64,000 nt of DNA from Fuerstiella sp041398845 (GTDB lineage Bacteria; Planctomycetota; Planctomycetia; Planctomycetales; Planctomycetaceae). The position numbers and the translations under genes are program-made. How positions within the stretch are numbered: position 1 is the stretch's first letter; every line of letters begins with the position of its first letter. Positions 44,679-53,990 of the stretch are shown here, piece after piece. A model generated the notes under the pieces. The model had not been told where the DNA came from. It was given only the letters and a program-made list of their open reading frames with translations, and did not search any database. Location of the stretch: the NCBI GenBank assembly GCA_041398845.1, contig JAWKTZ010000011.1, positions 1 to 64,000 on the forward strand, given 5' to 3'.

Positions 44679-47063
44679 ATGCAAAGTTTCACCTCTGCAA
44701 ACCACTCCCTGACAGTGTTCCTTCTGTCGATCCTGTTCAGCCATTCAGTCAGCGCCGATCCCTGGCGACAGAAGGTGCAGCCGTTTCTGAAAACGCACTG
44801 TCTGGACTGTCATGGCAGTCCCGATGGCGATGGTGGACTGAATCTGGCAACCCTGACGACGGATCTCAACGATTCAGAAGCCATGCGCCGCTGGACGCTC
44901 ATTCACGACAGAATTGCGAACGGCGAAATGCCTCCGAACGATCAGTCTCGCCCTGCGGCGGCTGAGTCCGCAAACGTTCTGGCGACTTTGGCCGACGCTC
45001 TGACGTCGGCCGAGCAGCAACGCAATGATGTGGTGCTCCGCCGGCTGAATCGTACGGAATATGAAAACACGGTGCGCGACCTGTTCGGCGCGTTTGTGAT
45101 GGTCAAACAGGCTCTGCCGCAGGATTCCTCCATGGCCGGCTTCGACAATATCGGCGAGGGACTGGCGGTTTCCGCAGAAGCCGCTCAGGCTTATCTGCAG
45201 GCGGCGGACATCACATTGGACGCCGTTTTCGGGCCACCGAGAAAACCAAAATCCATTCGGCACGAAACGAACCTGTTGAGACAGACAACTCACGACGGAA
45301 AGCCGTTCAACACAAGCCAGATCGGCAGGATGTTTCGAGCCACCGACGACGGCCTCGTCATTTTCCAATCGGGATACTGCCCCACGAACCTTGTCAACTT
45401 TGCTCGGGAACGAGCTCCGGCCGGAACGTATCGCGGGGCGATGAGGGTGCGAGCCATTCAGAGTGACAAACCGGTGACGTTGCGGATTTACGGCGGCGAC
45501 ACCATCGTGGGACGGCGTGAGAAGCACGTTGTTGGCTACTATGACGTGCCACCGGAATGGACAACCATCGAATTCACTGATCGACTTGTCGAAGACGGCG
45601 GCACGTTTCAGCCCAAATGCTACGGCACAAAGGATACTCGCAATGATGCCGACACTTACCCCGAACCCGGCATCGAGATCGGCGACATCACCATCGAAGG
45701 TCCGCTGGAAGAATGGCCGCCACCCGGTCGAAAGAAATTGCTTGGCGATGTGGATATGACGCATGCGACGCTTCAGGATGCAGAAGCCATACTGAAGCGC
45801 ATTCTGCCTCGAGCCTTCCGTCGACCAGTGACGAAGGACGAAGCGAGTGTTTACGTCTCGCTGGTTGAAAATGCGTTAACCAGCGGCCGGTCGTTCGAAG
45901 ATTCTTTACGGCTGGGACTGAAAGGAATGTTGTGTTCGCCCGGATTTCTGTTTCTGGACGAACCATCCGATGACAAAGACGGCCTGATCACGGCTCACGC
46001 TATCGCTTCCCGCCTATCCTGCTTTTTATGGTCATCCATGCCCGATGACGAATTGCTGCTGCTGGCTGACAATGGAAAACTGGCAGACGCTGCCATTCTG
46101 AGCCAGCAGGTGGAACGCATGCTGAAGGATCATCGTTCCGCCGAATTCACCACGAACTTTGTCGGGCAGTGGCTGGACCTGCGTGATATCAACTTCACGT
46201 CGCCCGATGCCAATCTGTATCCGGATTTCGACGAGCTACTGCAGATTTCGATGGTGGAAGAAACTCACCGGTTCTTCGATGAAATCCTGAAGAACGACCT
46301 AAGTCTGCTGAACTTCATCGATTCCGATTTCACCTTTGTGAACGAACGTCTGGCCAGTCACTATGGAATTCCGGATGTCAGCGGGCACTCCGAATTTCGC
46401 AAAGTGACACTGCCGGCAGACAGTGTGCGAGGCGGTGTGTTGACTCAGGCCAGCGTCCTGAAAGTCACAGCCAACGGCACGACAACCTCCCCCGTTCTGC
46501 GGGGAGTGTGGGTGATGGAAAATATCATGGGCCAGCGCGTGCCGCCGCCGCCTGCGAACGTCGCGGCTGTTGAGCCGGACATTCGTGGAGCAACAACGCT
46601 GCGAGACCAGCTTGCCAGACACCGCGACGTCGAATCGTGTGCGACATGCCATGACAAAATTGACCCGGCCGGTTTCGCATTGGAAAACTTCGACGTGATC
46701 GGCGGCTATCGCGACCGCTATCGCACTCTGGGCGAAGGCGATCGCCCGGAGTTCGGTCGAGATCCTCATACCTTTGCGTGGGTTCGCTACCGAGTTGGTT
46801 TGCCGGTAGACTCAACCGGACAGACGCCTGACGGCCAGGCATTCAAGGATATTCGCGAGCTGAAACAAATTCTGCTGAAGGACAAACTCTCCATCGTCAA
46901 AGGCCTGACGGAAAAACTGGCAACGTACGCTCTGGGTCGACAACCCGGGTTTTCTGACCGGCCGGATATCGAACAAATTGTGAACAATGTCGCGGACAAG
47001 CAATTCGGTTTCCGAAGTCTGATTCACGAAATCGTGCAGAGCGAGATGTTTCGTCGCCCATAA
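44679..47063 (+). CDS. Planctomycete cytochrome c protein (DUF1587/1592/1588/1585)
   Basis: This 794-residue exported protein has a signal peptide (MQSFTSANHSLTVFLLSILF), a PSCyt1 heme site CLDCH (Cys41-His45), a DUF1587 region (LRRLNRTEYENTVRDL), a central carbohydrate-binding-like beta region, DUF1595 (LPRAFRRPVTKDEASVY), DUF1592 (ASRLSCFLWSSMPDDELL), DUF1588 with a second heme motif CATCH (CATCHDKIDPAGFALENF), and DUF1585 (LATYALGRQPGFSDRPDI). This set is found mainly in planctomycetes and verrucomicrobia. Its role is unproven, but its partner is the DUF1552 protein that follows 19 bases later. The ATG at 44679 begins the signal peptide. Confidence 0.92.
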   Translation: MQSFTSANHSLTVFLLSILFSHSVSADPWRQKVQPFLKTHCLDCHGSPDGDGGLNLATLTTDLNDSEAMRRWTLIHDRIANGEMPPNDQSRPAAAESANVLATLADALTSAEQQRNDVVLRRLNRTEYENTVRDLFGAFVMVKQALPQDSSMAGFDNIGEGLAVSAEAAQAYLQAADITLDAVFGPPRKPKSIRHETNLLRQTTHDGKPFNTSQIGRMFRATDDGLVIFQSGYCPTNLVNFARERAPAGTYRGAMRVRAIQSDKPVTLRIYGGDTIVGRREKHVVGYYDVPPEWTTIEFTDRLVEDGGTFQPKCYGTKDTRNDADTYPEPGIEIGDITIEGPLEEWPPPGRKKLLGDVDMTHATLQDAEAILKRILPRAFRRPVTKDEASVYVSLVENALTSGRSFEDSLRLGLKGMLCSPGFLFLDEPSDDKDGLITAHAIASRLSCFLWSSMPDDELLLLADNGKLADAAILSQQVERMLKDHRSAEFTTNFVGQWLDLRDINFTSPDANLYPDFDELLQISMVEETHRFFDEILKNDLSLLNFIDSDFTFVNERLASHYGIPDVSGHSEFRKVTLPADSVRGGVLTQASVLKVTANGTTTSPVLRGVWVMENIMGQRVPPPPANVAAVEPDIRGATTLRDQLARHRDVESCATCHDKIDPAGFALENFDVIGGYRDRYRTLGEGDRPEFGRDPHTFAWVRYRVGLPVDSTGQTPDGQAFKDIRELKQILLKDKLSIVKGLTEKLATYALGRQPGFSDRPDIEQIVNNVADKQFGFRSLIHEIVQSEMFRRP

Positions 47064-47082
47064 TTCTCCTGAAAGATCACTC

Positions 47083-48342
47083 ATGATAGTACTCAATCGT
47101 CGCACACTGCTTCGAGCCACCGGGGTCGCTGTGAGCCTGCCATTGCTGGAAGCCGCCGAACCATATGTATTTGCGGACAATGCCGCACCGCGCCGTCGCA
47201 TGGTGGCTGTTAACGTTGGCCTGGGCATCCACGCTCCGAATGTGGTGCCACAACAATCGGGACGTAACTACGAACTGCCGCCGTACCTGAACGTACTGAA
47301 GGACTTCCGCGACGACTTCACATTTATCTCCGGCTGCAGTCATCCGGAAGTGGGGGGCGGCCATGCTTCCGCGAAGTCGTTTCTGACGGCCGCCAAACAT
47401 CCCAACAACGCGGGGTTTCAGAATTCCATTTCGCTGGATCAATATGCCGCCGAACGCCTGGGTTCTGAAACCCGGTTCAGCTCACTGTCTCTGACAAGCT
47501 CGGGCCCCGGGTTGTCGTGGTCGCGATCGGGCGTGGAGATTCCGGCCACCGCCTATCCATCACGAGTTTTCAATCAGTTGTTTCTGGAAGGCAAGCCGGC
47601 AGAGAAAGCTCAGCAGTTGCAGCGGCTGCGTGACGGGCAGAGTGTTCTCGACGTCGTGATGGATCAGTCGAAACGCATGCAGAAGCGATTGACGGGACGG
47701 GATCGTGACAAGATTGACCAGTACTTCAACGCGGTACGCGAAGCCGAACAGCGGCTTGTCAAAGCGGAAGCCTGGGAAAAGCACCCGAAGCCGCAGGTCG
47801 ATGTTGATGTGCCTCGCGACGAAACAGACCGCACAAAGATGATTGAACGAGCGGACCTGATGTACGACATGATGCACCTCGCCATCGAAACCGATTCGAC
47901 TCGATTCCTGACGTTCTACGATACCGGCATGAACGCCGTGCCCACGATTCCCGGCGTCGACACCGATTACCACATGCTGTCTCACCACGGCAAAGATCCG
48001 GCGAAGATCGAGCAGCTTACGATCGTGGAAACCGAGATGTTCAAATCGCTCGAGCGTTTTCTGAAAAAGCTTTCGGCTTCGACGGAAGGCAGCTCATCGC
48101 TGCTGGACAACACGATGGTGCTGTTCGGTTCAAACCTTGGCAACGCCAGCAGTCACGATACGAAGAACATGCCAATCGTGCTCGCCGGAGGTGGTTTCCG
48201 TCACGGTCAACACCTTCAATTCGACCACGACAACAATTACCCGCTGCCGAAGCTTTACGTGTCGATGCTTCAGCGACTTGGCCTGGAGACCGACGATTTC
48301 GCCGGGACCACCGGAACAATGAACGGCCTGGAATTTGTATGA
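47083..48342 (+). CDS. DUF1552 protein
   Basis: The 419-residue protein is the usual partner of DUF1592-type cytochromes. It starts with a twin-arginine-like signal (NRRTLLRATGVAVSLPLLEA), which implies export in folded form. Family segments include FTFISGCSHPEVGGGHAS, GLSWSRSGVEIPA, HLAIETDSTRFLTFYDTG and LLDNTMVLFGSNLGNASSH. The DUF1552 fold is related to the alkaline-phosphatase/sulfatase superfamily and to DUF1501, but catalytic activity has not been established. It is in an operon with the upstream cytochrome; the sulfatase gene follows 124 bases later. Confidence 0.92.
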   Translation: MIVLNRRTLLRATGVAVSLPLLEAAEPYVFADNAAPRRRMVAVNVGLGIHAPNVVPQQSGRNYELPPYLNVLKDFRDDFTFISGCSHPEVGGGHASAKSFLTAAKHPNNAGFQNSISLDQYAAERLGSETRFSSLSLTSSGPGLSWSRSGVEIPATAYPSRVFNQLFLEGKPAEKAQQLQRLRDGQSVLDVVMDQSKRMQKRLTGRDRDKIDQYFNAVREAEQRLVKAEAWEKHPKPQVDVDVPRDETDRTKMIERADLMYDMMHLAIETDSTRFLTFYDTGMNAVPTIPGVDTDYHMLSHHGKDPAKIEQLTIVETEMFKSLERFLKKLSASTEGSSSLLDNTMVLFGSNLGNASSHDTKNMPIVLAGGGFRHGQHLQFDHDNNYPLPKLYVSMLQRLGLETDDFAGTTGTMNGLEFV

Positions 48343-48466
48343 TTTGAATACGCGTGATGGAAACGCAAGTAAACCGCGAACGGACGCCAATCGACGCGAA
48401 TGTTTCATCGCGATGATTTGCGGTTCAATTCATCCCCAATCACTGAAACAGCAAAAGCAGAAGTCC

Positions 48467-49849
48467 ATGATTCGAAGTATCGCTTATCTGATGTCACTCC
48501 TGTTTTCGTTCAGCGTTTCCTTCGCTGCCGACAGGCCCAATGTGATTTATATTCTGGCCGATGACCTGGGTTACGGTGATCTGTCGTGTTATGGACAGCA
48601 GAAGTTCAAAACACCGAATATCGACCGTCTGGCAGCCGAAGGTCTGCAGTTTACAAATCACTACTCCGGCAACACCGTCTGCAGCCCGTCGCGAGCCGTT
48701 CTGATGACCGGCCGGCATTCCGGGCACTGTTATCTGCGAGGCAACCTGAACGGCGAAGAGGGGGCTGCTCTGGATCCGGCGCTGACGGTCCTTCCGGAAA
48801 TATTCAAAGCGGCCGGATACGCCACCGGAGCATACGGGAAATGGGGATTGGGGCCGACTCATCTGACCGGCAATACGAATCCTCTGTCCCACGGCTTTGA
48901 TGAATTCTATGGCTGGAAGAGCCAGGGGATTGCTCACACGTATTACCCGACGAGCGTCGTCTACAACGGTAACGAACTGCCATTGGAATCCGGTACGTTT
49001 GTGCATGATCAGATTATGGACCGTGCTCGCCTGTTTATCCGAACTCAAGCCGAATCAAAGACACCGTTCTTGTGCTACATCCCAACGGCCGTGCCTCACG
49101 CGGCCATGCACGCACCGAAAGATCTGCACGAAAAATGGCGCAAGGTCTTTCCTGAATTCGACAGGAAGATTGGAAAGTATGGGGCCGGTCCCGGCGAACC
49201 CTGCCCCGATGTGGTGAACCCGATCGCTGGTTTTGCAGCCATGCTGGAGAATCTCGACAACGAAGTGGGTGAGATTCTGGCCCTTGTCAGCGAGCTGGGC
49301 ATTGATGACAACACGCTGATCATGTTCGCCAGCGACAATGGAGCTCACAAGGAAGGTGGACACGATCCAACATTCTGGAACTCCACCGGCGGTTTGCGAG
49401 GACACAAGCGAGACATGCATGAAGGCGGCATTCGAACGCCGATGCTGGCTCGCTGGCCAGGTGTCATCAAACCGGGCACAACCACCGATCACCTGAGCGG
49501 TTTTCAGGATGTCCTGCCAACGGTTGCCGAACTGACGGGCCAGCCGATTCCCGAAAACGTCGACGGCATTTCATTTCTGCCCACGTTGCGCGGCGACAAT
49601 GACCGCCAGAAGAATCACGACTATCTGTACTGGGAGTTCTGCAAAGGCAACGACCAGAAAATCTTTTCAAGGGCCGTGAGAAAAGGTCCGTGGAAGGCGT
49701 ATCGCGAAGGCAGGAAGGCAACGGAAATCTTCAATCTGAAGGAAGATCCATTTGAAAACAATGATCTGGCGACTTTGATGCCGGATCTGGTGAAACAGAT
49801 GGAAGCCATCATGGACGAAGCGCACACTCCGTTGACAGGTCAACGATAG
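48467..49849 (+). CDS. Secreted arylsulfatase
   Basis: This 460-residue exported type I sulfatase cleaves sulfate esters from carbohydrates or aryl substrates. It has a signal peptide (MIRSIAYLMSLLFSFSVSFA), metal-binding Asp32 and Asp33 in ILADDLGYGDLSCYG, and the formylglycine motif CSPSRAVLMTGRHSG in which Cys72 would be oxidised to formylglycine by an FGE-type enzyme encoded elsewhere. The second metal site FASDNGAHKEGGHD and HLSGFQDVLPTVAELTG near the C-terminus are also typical. The ATG at 48467 begins the signal peptide. Polysaccharide desulfation is the likely role in this phylum. Confidence 0.94.
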   Translation: MIRSIAYLMSLLFSFSVSFAADRPNVIYILADDLGYGDLSCYGQQKFKTPNIDRLAAEGLQFTNHYSGNTVCSPSRAVLMTGRHSGHCYLRGNLNGEEGAALDPALTVLPEIFKAAGYATGAYGKWGLGPTHLTGNTNPLSHGFDEFYGWKSQGIAHTYYPTSVVYNGNELPLESGTFVHDQIMDRARLFIRTQAESKTPFLCYIPTAVPHAAMHAPKDLHEKWRKVFPEFDRKIGKYGAGPGEPCPDVVNPIAGFAAMLENLDNEVGEILALVSELGIDDNTLIMFASDNGAHKEGGHDPTFWNSTGGLRGHKRDMHEGGIRTPMLARWPGVIKPGTTTDHLSGFQDVLPTVAELTGQPIPENVDGISFLPTLRGDNDRQKNHDYLYWEFCKGNDQKIFSRAVRKGPWKAYREGRKATEIFNLKEDPFENNDLATLMPDLVKQMEAIMDEAHTPLTGQR

Positions 49850-49912
49850 AATCGTTCGCGGATGGCGCTGGTGTCGTTGCTGATCCGGAAACACAGCATT
49901 CAGCCGGGAAGA

Positions 49913-51964
49913 CTACTGACCCAGTTCCTGAGCGTAATCCCTGGCCCCGTAAATCACACCCATGGCTTCTTTGATGGCCGCCGCTGATACCGACACCGCT
50001 CGAGACACCTCGTCGCTGTACAGGTAGTCACTGGTGAGACTCTGAATATTGCCATCAAAGATAATGCCGACAAATTCCGCATCGCGATTGATCACGGGAC
50101 TGCCACTGTTGCCTCCGATGATGTCGGCGGTACACACAAAGTTGAAGGGAGTCGCCAAACCAGTTTTCTGTTTGGCGGCATGCCAGGATTCGGGCAGCTT
50201 CCAGTCGTCCTGAGCTCCATGGTTTTCTTCGTGCTGGAATGCACCTCCCATGGTTGTCCATGCCGGAATTCGTTCGCCGTTTTCTGAGTAACCCTGAACA
50301 GCTCCGAATGCCAGTCGCAGAGTAAACGTGGCATCGGGGTACGTATCGGTTCCCTGAACGGCAACAGTGGCCTCCGAAACCTGAGCGTACGCCTGACGTT
50401 CCCGTTCATCGAGTTCTTCGCTGATCTCACGGAAGGCTCGCAATTCGGGTTCCATCAGTCCGGCCAGAGCAATGAGCGGATCGCTGCTGTCGGCAATCCC
50501 TTTCGCGCCGGCTGTGGCGATGGATCTTCGGACATCGGGTTCCATCAGCTTCGTTTGTGAAATCAGCTCGGCCGCACGCTCAGTCGGTGATTTCCCGTTG
50601 AGAACTTTCGCCACAAGTTCATCATCGCCTCCGCGTTTTTCCACCATGCGAGCGATCTCATCGGACAGCTTGACTCGTTCCAGATCCATGTAGATCGGGG
50701 CGGTCGAAAACAGGTCCTGTTCGAGCGATTCGCGAGCACTGTCGCGAAATTCCCTGAGGCGATCAGCACTGGGCTTCTGGTCTTCGGCGGCCATCAGAAC
50801 GAGCGTTTCCGCGATGTCATACAGTCGGGAACGGAATGAATAAACCGTGCCCTGCTGCCTGGATTTTTCGCGCTGCAGATCGGAGATCTCCTGCCATGCC
50901 ATTGCGTATTTCTGAGTTGCCAGGTTCCGCTTCACCGCTGCCAGAAGAGCCGTTTCGGCCTGCTGCTTCTGTTTCATGATCGCCGGATTCTGCAGACCAG
51001 CCAGCATGCCCGTATAGGCTTTGCGAGAATTCTGAATGCCGAACAGATCGTCCTGAGCTCGCCGTTTGTTCTCTGTGCCGTTGAGACCGAACTGCTGCAT
51101 GAGAATTTCCTTTCGGCGCAGGTAATTCAGCACGTACGGATTCCGATCGTCGCGCAGGTATTTCAATGCGTCGACGGTGAAAAGTCTCTGAGTTCGTCCG
51201 GGATTTCCGGACACGAAGACCAGATCCTGTTCAGCAACGGGTTCTTCGGCCCACTTCAGAAAGTGTTCAATCTTCGCCGGTTTGTCATTTTCGTAGACGC
51301 GAAACAGTGTGACGTCCAGGCAATAACGAGGATATTCAAAGTTATCCGCGTCGCCGCCAAAGAATGCGATGTCGGCCTCCGGTGCCCACGCCAGACGGAC
51401 GTCCGTGTACTTTCTGTAACGGTACAGATGATATTTCGCTCCACCAAACAAAGTGACCACATCACTGCGAAGTCCGGTGGCATCCAGCGACGCCTTTTCC
51501 AGATCCGCCATGACAGCTCGACGAGCTTTCGCGGCCTCGTCTGCCGACAGTCCCCGGACGGCCGCCAGCACTCGTTCGGTCACGTCGTCGATGGAAACCA
51601 GAACGTTCAACTCCAGATCGGGGGCTTTCAGTTCTTCACCGGGAGTCTTCGCCAGAAAGCCGTCTTCCGCAATGTTGCGTTCGGCATTCGACAACTTGAA
51701 CAGTGTATCGCTGGCTACATGGTGATTGGTCAGCACCAGCCCGGATGACGACACAAATGATCCCGACCCGCCCACATTAAATCGCACGGACGACAACATG
51801 ACGTGCTGTGCCCATTCCTTTGTTGGGGTGAAATCATAACGTTCCTTCAATTGGCGGACGGGCAAATCATTGAACAGCCACATGCCCTCGTCAGCAGGAA
51901 CAGTTGTCGGAGTCACGACAAGCAGCAAGGTCGCGATCAGACAGGTACAGCGGTCACTTGTCAT
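49913..51964 (-). CDS. Peptidase S46 dipeptidyl-peptidase (DPP7-like)
   Basis: The 683-residue protein has a signal peptide (residues 1-24) and the S46 chymotrypsin-like protease domain interrupted by a helical domain (about residues 240-520). The catalytic histidine is in LVLTNHHVASD (His81 or 82), the aspartate in FGGDADNFEYPRY, and the serine in GGNSGSPVINRD. The substrate-specifying position lies in FDGNIQSL: glycine there is typical of DPP7-type enzymes that accept hydrophobic residues at P1, while arginine marks DPP11. S46 enzymes release dipeptides from peptides in the periplasm; they are best known from Bacteroidetes and also occur in planctomycetes. Confidence 0.93.
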   Translation of the reverse strand: MTSDRCTCLIATLLLVVTPTTVPADEGMWLFNDLPVRQLKERYDFTPTKEWAQHVMLSSVRFNVGGSGSFVSSSGLVLTNHHVASDTLFKLSNAERNIAEDGFLAKTPGEELKAPDLELNVLVSIDDVTERVLAAVRGLSADEAAKARRAVMADLEKASLDATGLRSDVVTLFGGAKYHLYRYRKYTDVRLAWAPEADIAFFGGDADNFEYPRYCLDVTLFRVYENDKPAKIEHFLKWAEEPVAEQDLVFVSGNPGRTQRLFTVDALKYLRDDRNPYVLNYLRRKEILMQQFGLNGTENKRRAQDDLFGIQNSRKAYTGMLAGLQNPAIMKQKQQAETALLAAVKRNLATQKYAMAWQEISDLQREKSRQQGTVYSFRSRLYDIAETLVLMAAEDQKPSADRLREFRDSARESLEQDLFSTAPIYMDLERVKLSDEIARMVEKRGGDDELVAKVLNGKSPTERAAELISQTKLMEPDVRRSIATAGAKGIADSSDPLIALAGLMEPELRAFREISEELDERERQAYAQVSEATVAVQGTDTYPDATFTLRLAFGAVQGYSENGERIPAWTTMGGAFQHEENHGAQDDWKLPESWHAAKQKTGLATPFNFVCTADIIGGNSGSPVINRDAEFVGIIFDGNIQSLTSDYLYSDEVSRAVSVSAAAIKEAMGVIYGARDYAQELGQ

Positions 51965-52009
51965 TTTCAGAGCCTCGGAAAGGAAAGAGCAAACAGGAGC
52001 AGCAACACG

Positions 52010-52744
52010 TTAAACGCCAACGACGTTTCGCCATGTTCTGGCCATCAGTTCATGTCCGGCCGCCGTCGGGTGAACTCCATCGCCCGCGAAATCGCCGGGC
52101 TGTTTTCCGGAGGCAACGGCGTCGTCAAACATGCTTTGAAACGGGACCCAGATCGCTTTGGCTCTTTCAGCCACGTCTTTGGCAAACTGTCGCCGAGTTG
52201 CAAATTCCGGGAACCACCTGTCTTCGTTGTCGTTCACCGTGCCGCTCATCAGGACAAATGGTTCGCAGACAACGATGATAGTATCCGGCAGAGCTTTTCG
52301 GGTGCGTTCCAGCAGTGCCGTGAAGCCATCGCGATAAACTTCCGGAGTGCCATCATACCTGCCGTTCAGTTTGTGCCAGATGTCATTGACGCCGATCAGG
52401 ATACTCAGAATGCGTGGCTTCAGCTCGATGCAGTCACGATCCCAGCGAGCCGCCAGATCGGGCACTTTGTGTCCGGAGATACCTCGATTGTGAACCTGAA
52501 GGCTCAGATCGGGATAATCCTTGTGAAGTCCGGCCGCCACGAACGATGGGTATCCGCGTCCGAGGCCTTCATTCGCTACCGGGCTCTTCTTTTCACGACC
52601 GGCATCGGTAATTGAATCTCCCTGAAACAGGATGACGTCATCTTTGGCCAGGGCAATCCTTTCAGCCGCAGAAGCGGATTCGGAATTCAACAACACGGAC
52701 GTTCCAGCGACGGCACTTGATGCCAGAAAGGTTCGTCGTTTCAT
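52010..52744 (-). CDS. SGNH/GDSL hydrolase, Tat-exported
   Basis: The 244-residue protein begins with a twin-arginine-like signal (MKRRTFLASSAVAGTSVLL) and has the four SGNH blocks: FQGDSITDAG (nucleophile serine), the glycine in VHNRGISGHKVPDL, GVNDIWHK with the asparagine, and DGVHPTAAGHELMA with the Asp-His pair. Such enzymes are esterases that often deacetylate carbohydrates. The ATG at 52744 starts the signal. The gene is 45 bases upstream of the S46 peptidase on the same strand, so they may share a transcript. Confidence 0.9.
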   Translation of the reverse strand: MKRRTFLASSAVAGTSVLLNSESASAAERIALAKDDVILFQGDSITDAGREKKSPVANEGLGRGYPSFVAAGLHKDYPDLSLQVHNRGISGHKVPDLAARWDRDCIELKPRILSILIGVNDIWHKLNGRYDGTPEVYRDGFTALLERTRKALPDTIIVVCEPFVLMSGTVNDNEDRWFPEFATRRQFAKDVAERAKAIWVPFQSMFDDAVASGKQPGDFAGDGVHPTAAGHELMARTWRNVVGV

Positions 52745-52832
52745 AAGAGATTCTTCCTGAGAAGGGTTGTGATTAATCCAGCAGAACATGGAATTTCGGG
52801 TGGGCCGATGCTGCGATCCGGACTGCCGGTCG

Positions 52833-53699
52833 TCATTCTGAAACAGCACCTGTCTTTGCTGACCGGATAACAAATTGAACCAGCTCTTCGCAGTGAAAGA
52901 AACCCGGCCAGAAGTTGTGACCCTGACCGTCAATCTTAATCACCTGAATCAGATCGGCCACACCGGCGTCGGCGTAGATTTTTTCGACCGCTTCCGAGTT
53001 CTCCTTCAGGGGAACGACCGTGTCCTCTTTCCCGTGAATGATCAGGACAGGAATCTTCGCTTCAGCCAGCACGGATGCCCGACGGACAGGATTTAGCTCA
53101 GCCTGCCGCGCAGCCAGTTCGTCTTCACTCAGACCATAAGCGCCGGCTGCTCGTTTCATTCCGGGATACGTCGTAAAGTCATACACCGGATAGATCCCCG
53201 CAATTCCCGAAACACGTTCCGGATGACGAATGGCCCAACTGCTGACCCATAGACCTCCACGGCTCCTCCCCAGCAGCACCGGTTTCTTCGAGAAACCTCG
53301 ACGTATCATCTCCTGATACAGGGCCTCAAACGCCGGAAAGGCCAGCGGACTTCCGTAGGCTTCGCCCACATCGATTCCCGCCACGGCAATTCCCGCACCC
53401 AGAAACTGCTCGTGCATCCAGCGTTCGGCTTCATCAGGGTAGGGCGGCAGAGTTGGTCCGTAAAAAATCCATGGCTTGCCTGCGGTTGTGATCTCGTCTG
53501 CCGGGTGCATGACAAAAGCCGGCTTTCCATGCAGTTCCAGAGTCTCTCCGTTGATCAGAACTTTCTGCCGGGGCGACTTTGCCGACTTGTCAGCCGCCGG
53601 AGGTTGAGTCGCTGGAGGGGTCTGGTCGGCTGCGAGAGCGAAATCCCCCAGCAGAATGCCAGCCATGATCGTTACCAGCCGAAAAATGGAATGAGTCAT
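52833..53699 (-). CDS. Secreted alpha/beta hydrolase
   Basis: This 288-residue protein has a signal peptide (MTHSIFRLVTIMAGILLGDFALA), a proline/alanine-rich linker (residues 25-42), and an alpha/beta hydrolase domain. The nucleophile elbow is VLLGRSRGGLWVSSWA (serine around residue 145), IIHGKEDTVVPLKEN gives the acid, and DGQGHNFWPGFFH the histidine. Substrate is unknown; the fold is shared by esterases and prolyl-oligopeptidase-like proteins, and the linker is common in planctomycete exported enzymes. It is 88 bases upstream of the SGNH gene on the same strand. Confidence 0.85.
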   Translation of the reverse strand: MTHSIFRLVTIMAGILLGDFALAADQTPPATQPPAADKSAKSPRQKVLINGETLELHGKPAFVMHPADEITTAGKPWIFYGPTLPPYPDEAERWMHEQFLGAGIAVAGIDVGEAYGSPLAFPAFEALYQEMIRRGFSKKPVLLGRSRGGLWVSSWAIRHPERVSGIAGIYPVYDFTTYPGMKRAAGAYGLSEDELAARQAELNPVRRASVLAEAKIPVLIIHGKEDTVVPLKENSEAVEKIYADAGVADLIQVIKIDGQGHNFWPGFFHCEELVQFVIRSAKTGAVSE

Positions 53700-53990
53700 A
53701 TCGGGCTTCCCGGGCGTCGTTCACAGGATGTGTGATAGAGCCCACGAATTTAACCAGATCCCGTTGCGTCACGCGAGCATCACGGACGACGGATTCTTCC
53801 GGCCGAAAGAGCTTCGTCGGGTTTCGTTGTGAGCGGAATTCGGCCACCTCCACTTGGCGTTTTTTTCGGCAAATGTGAACTTTTCGGATATCGACTCTGA
53901 GACTTCCCGGATTCGCGGCAATATCTCTGCCGTGACATTCTGCGGCATGCCCGGGGTGCGATACACTATCCGACCTGTACGCTCATTGCT

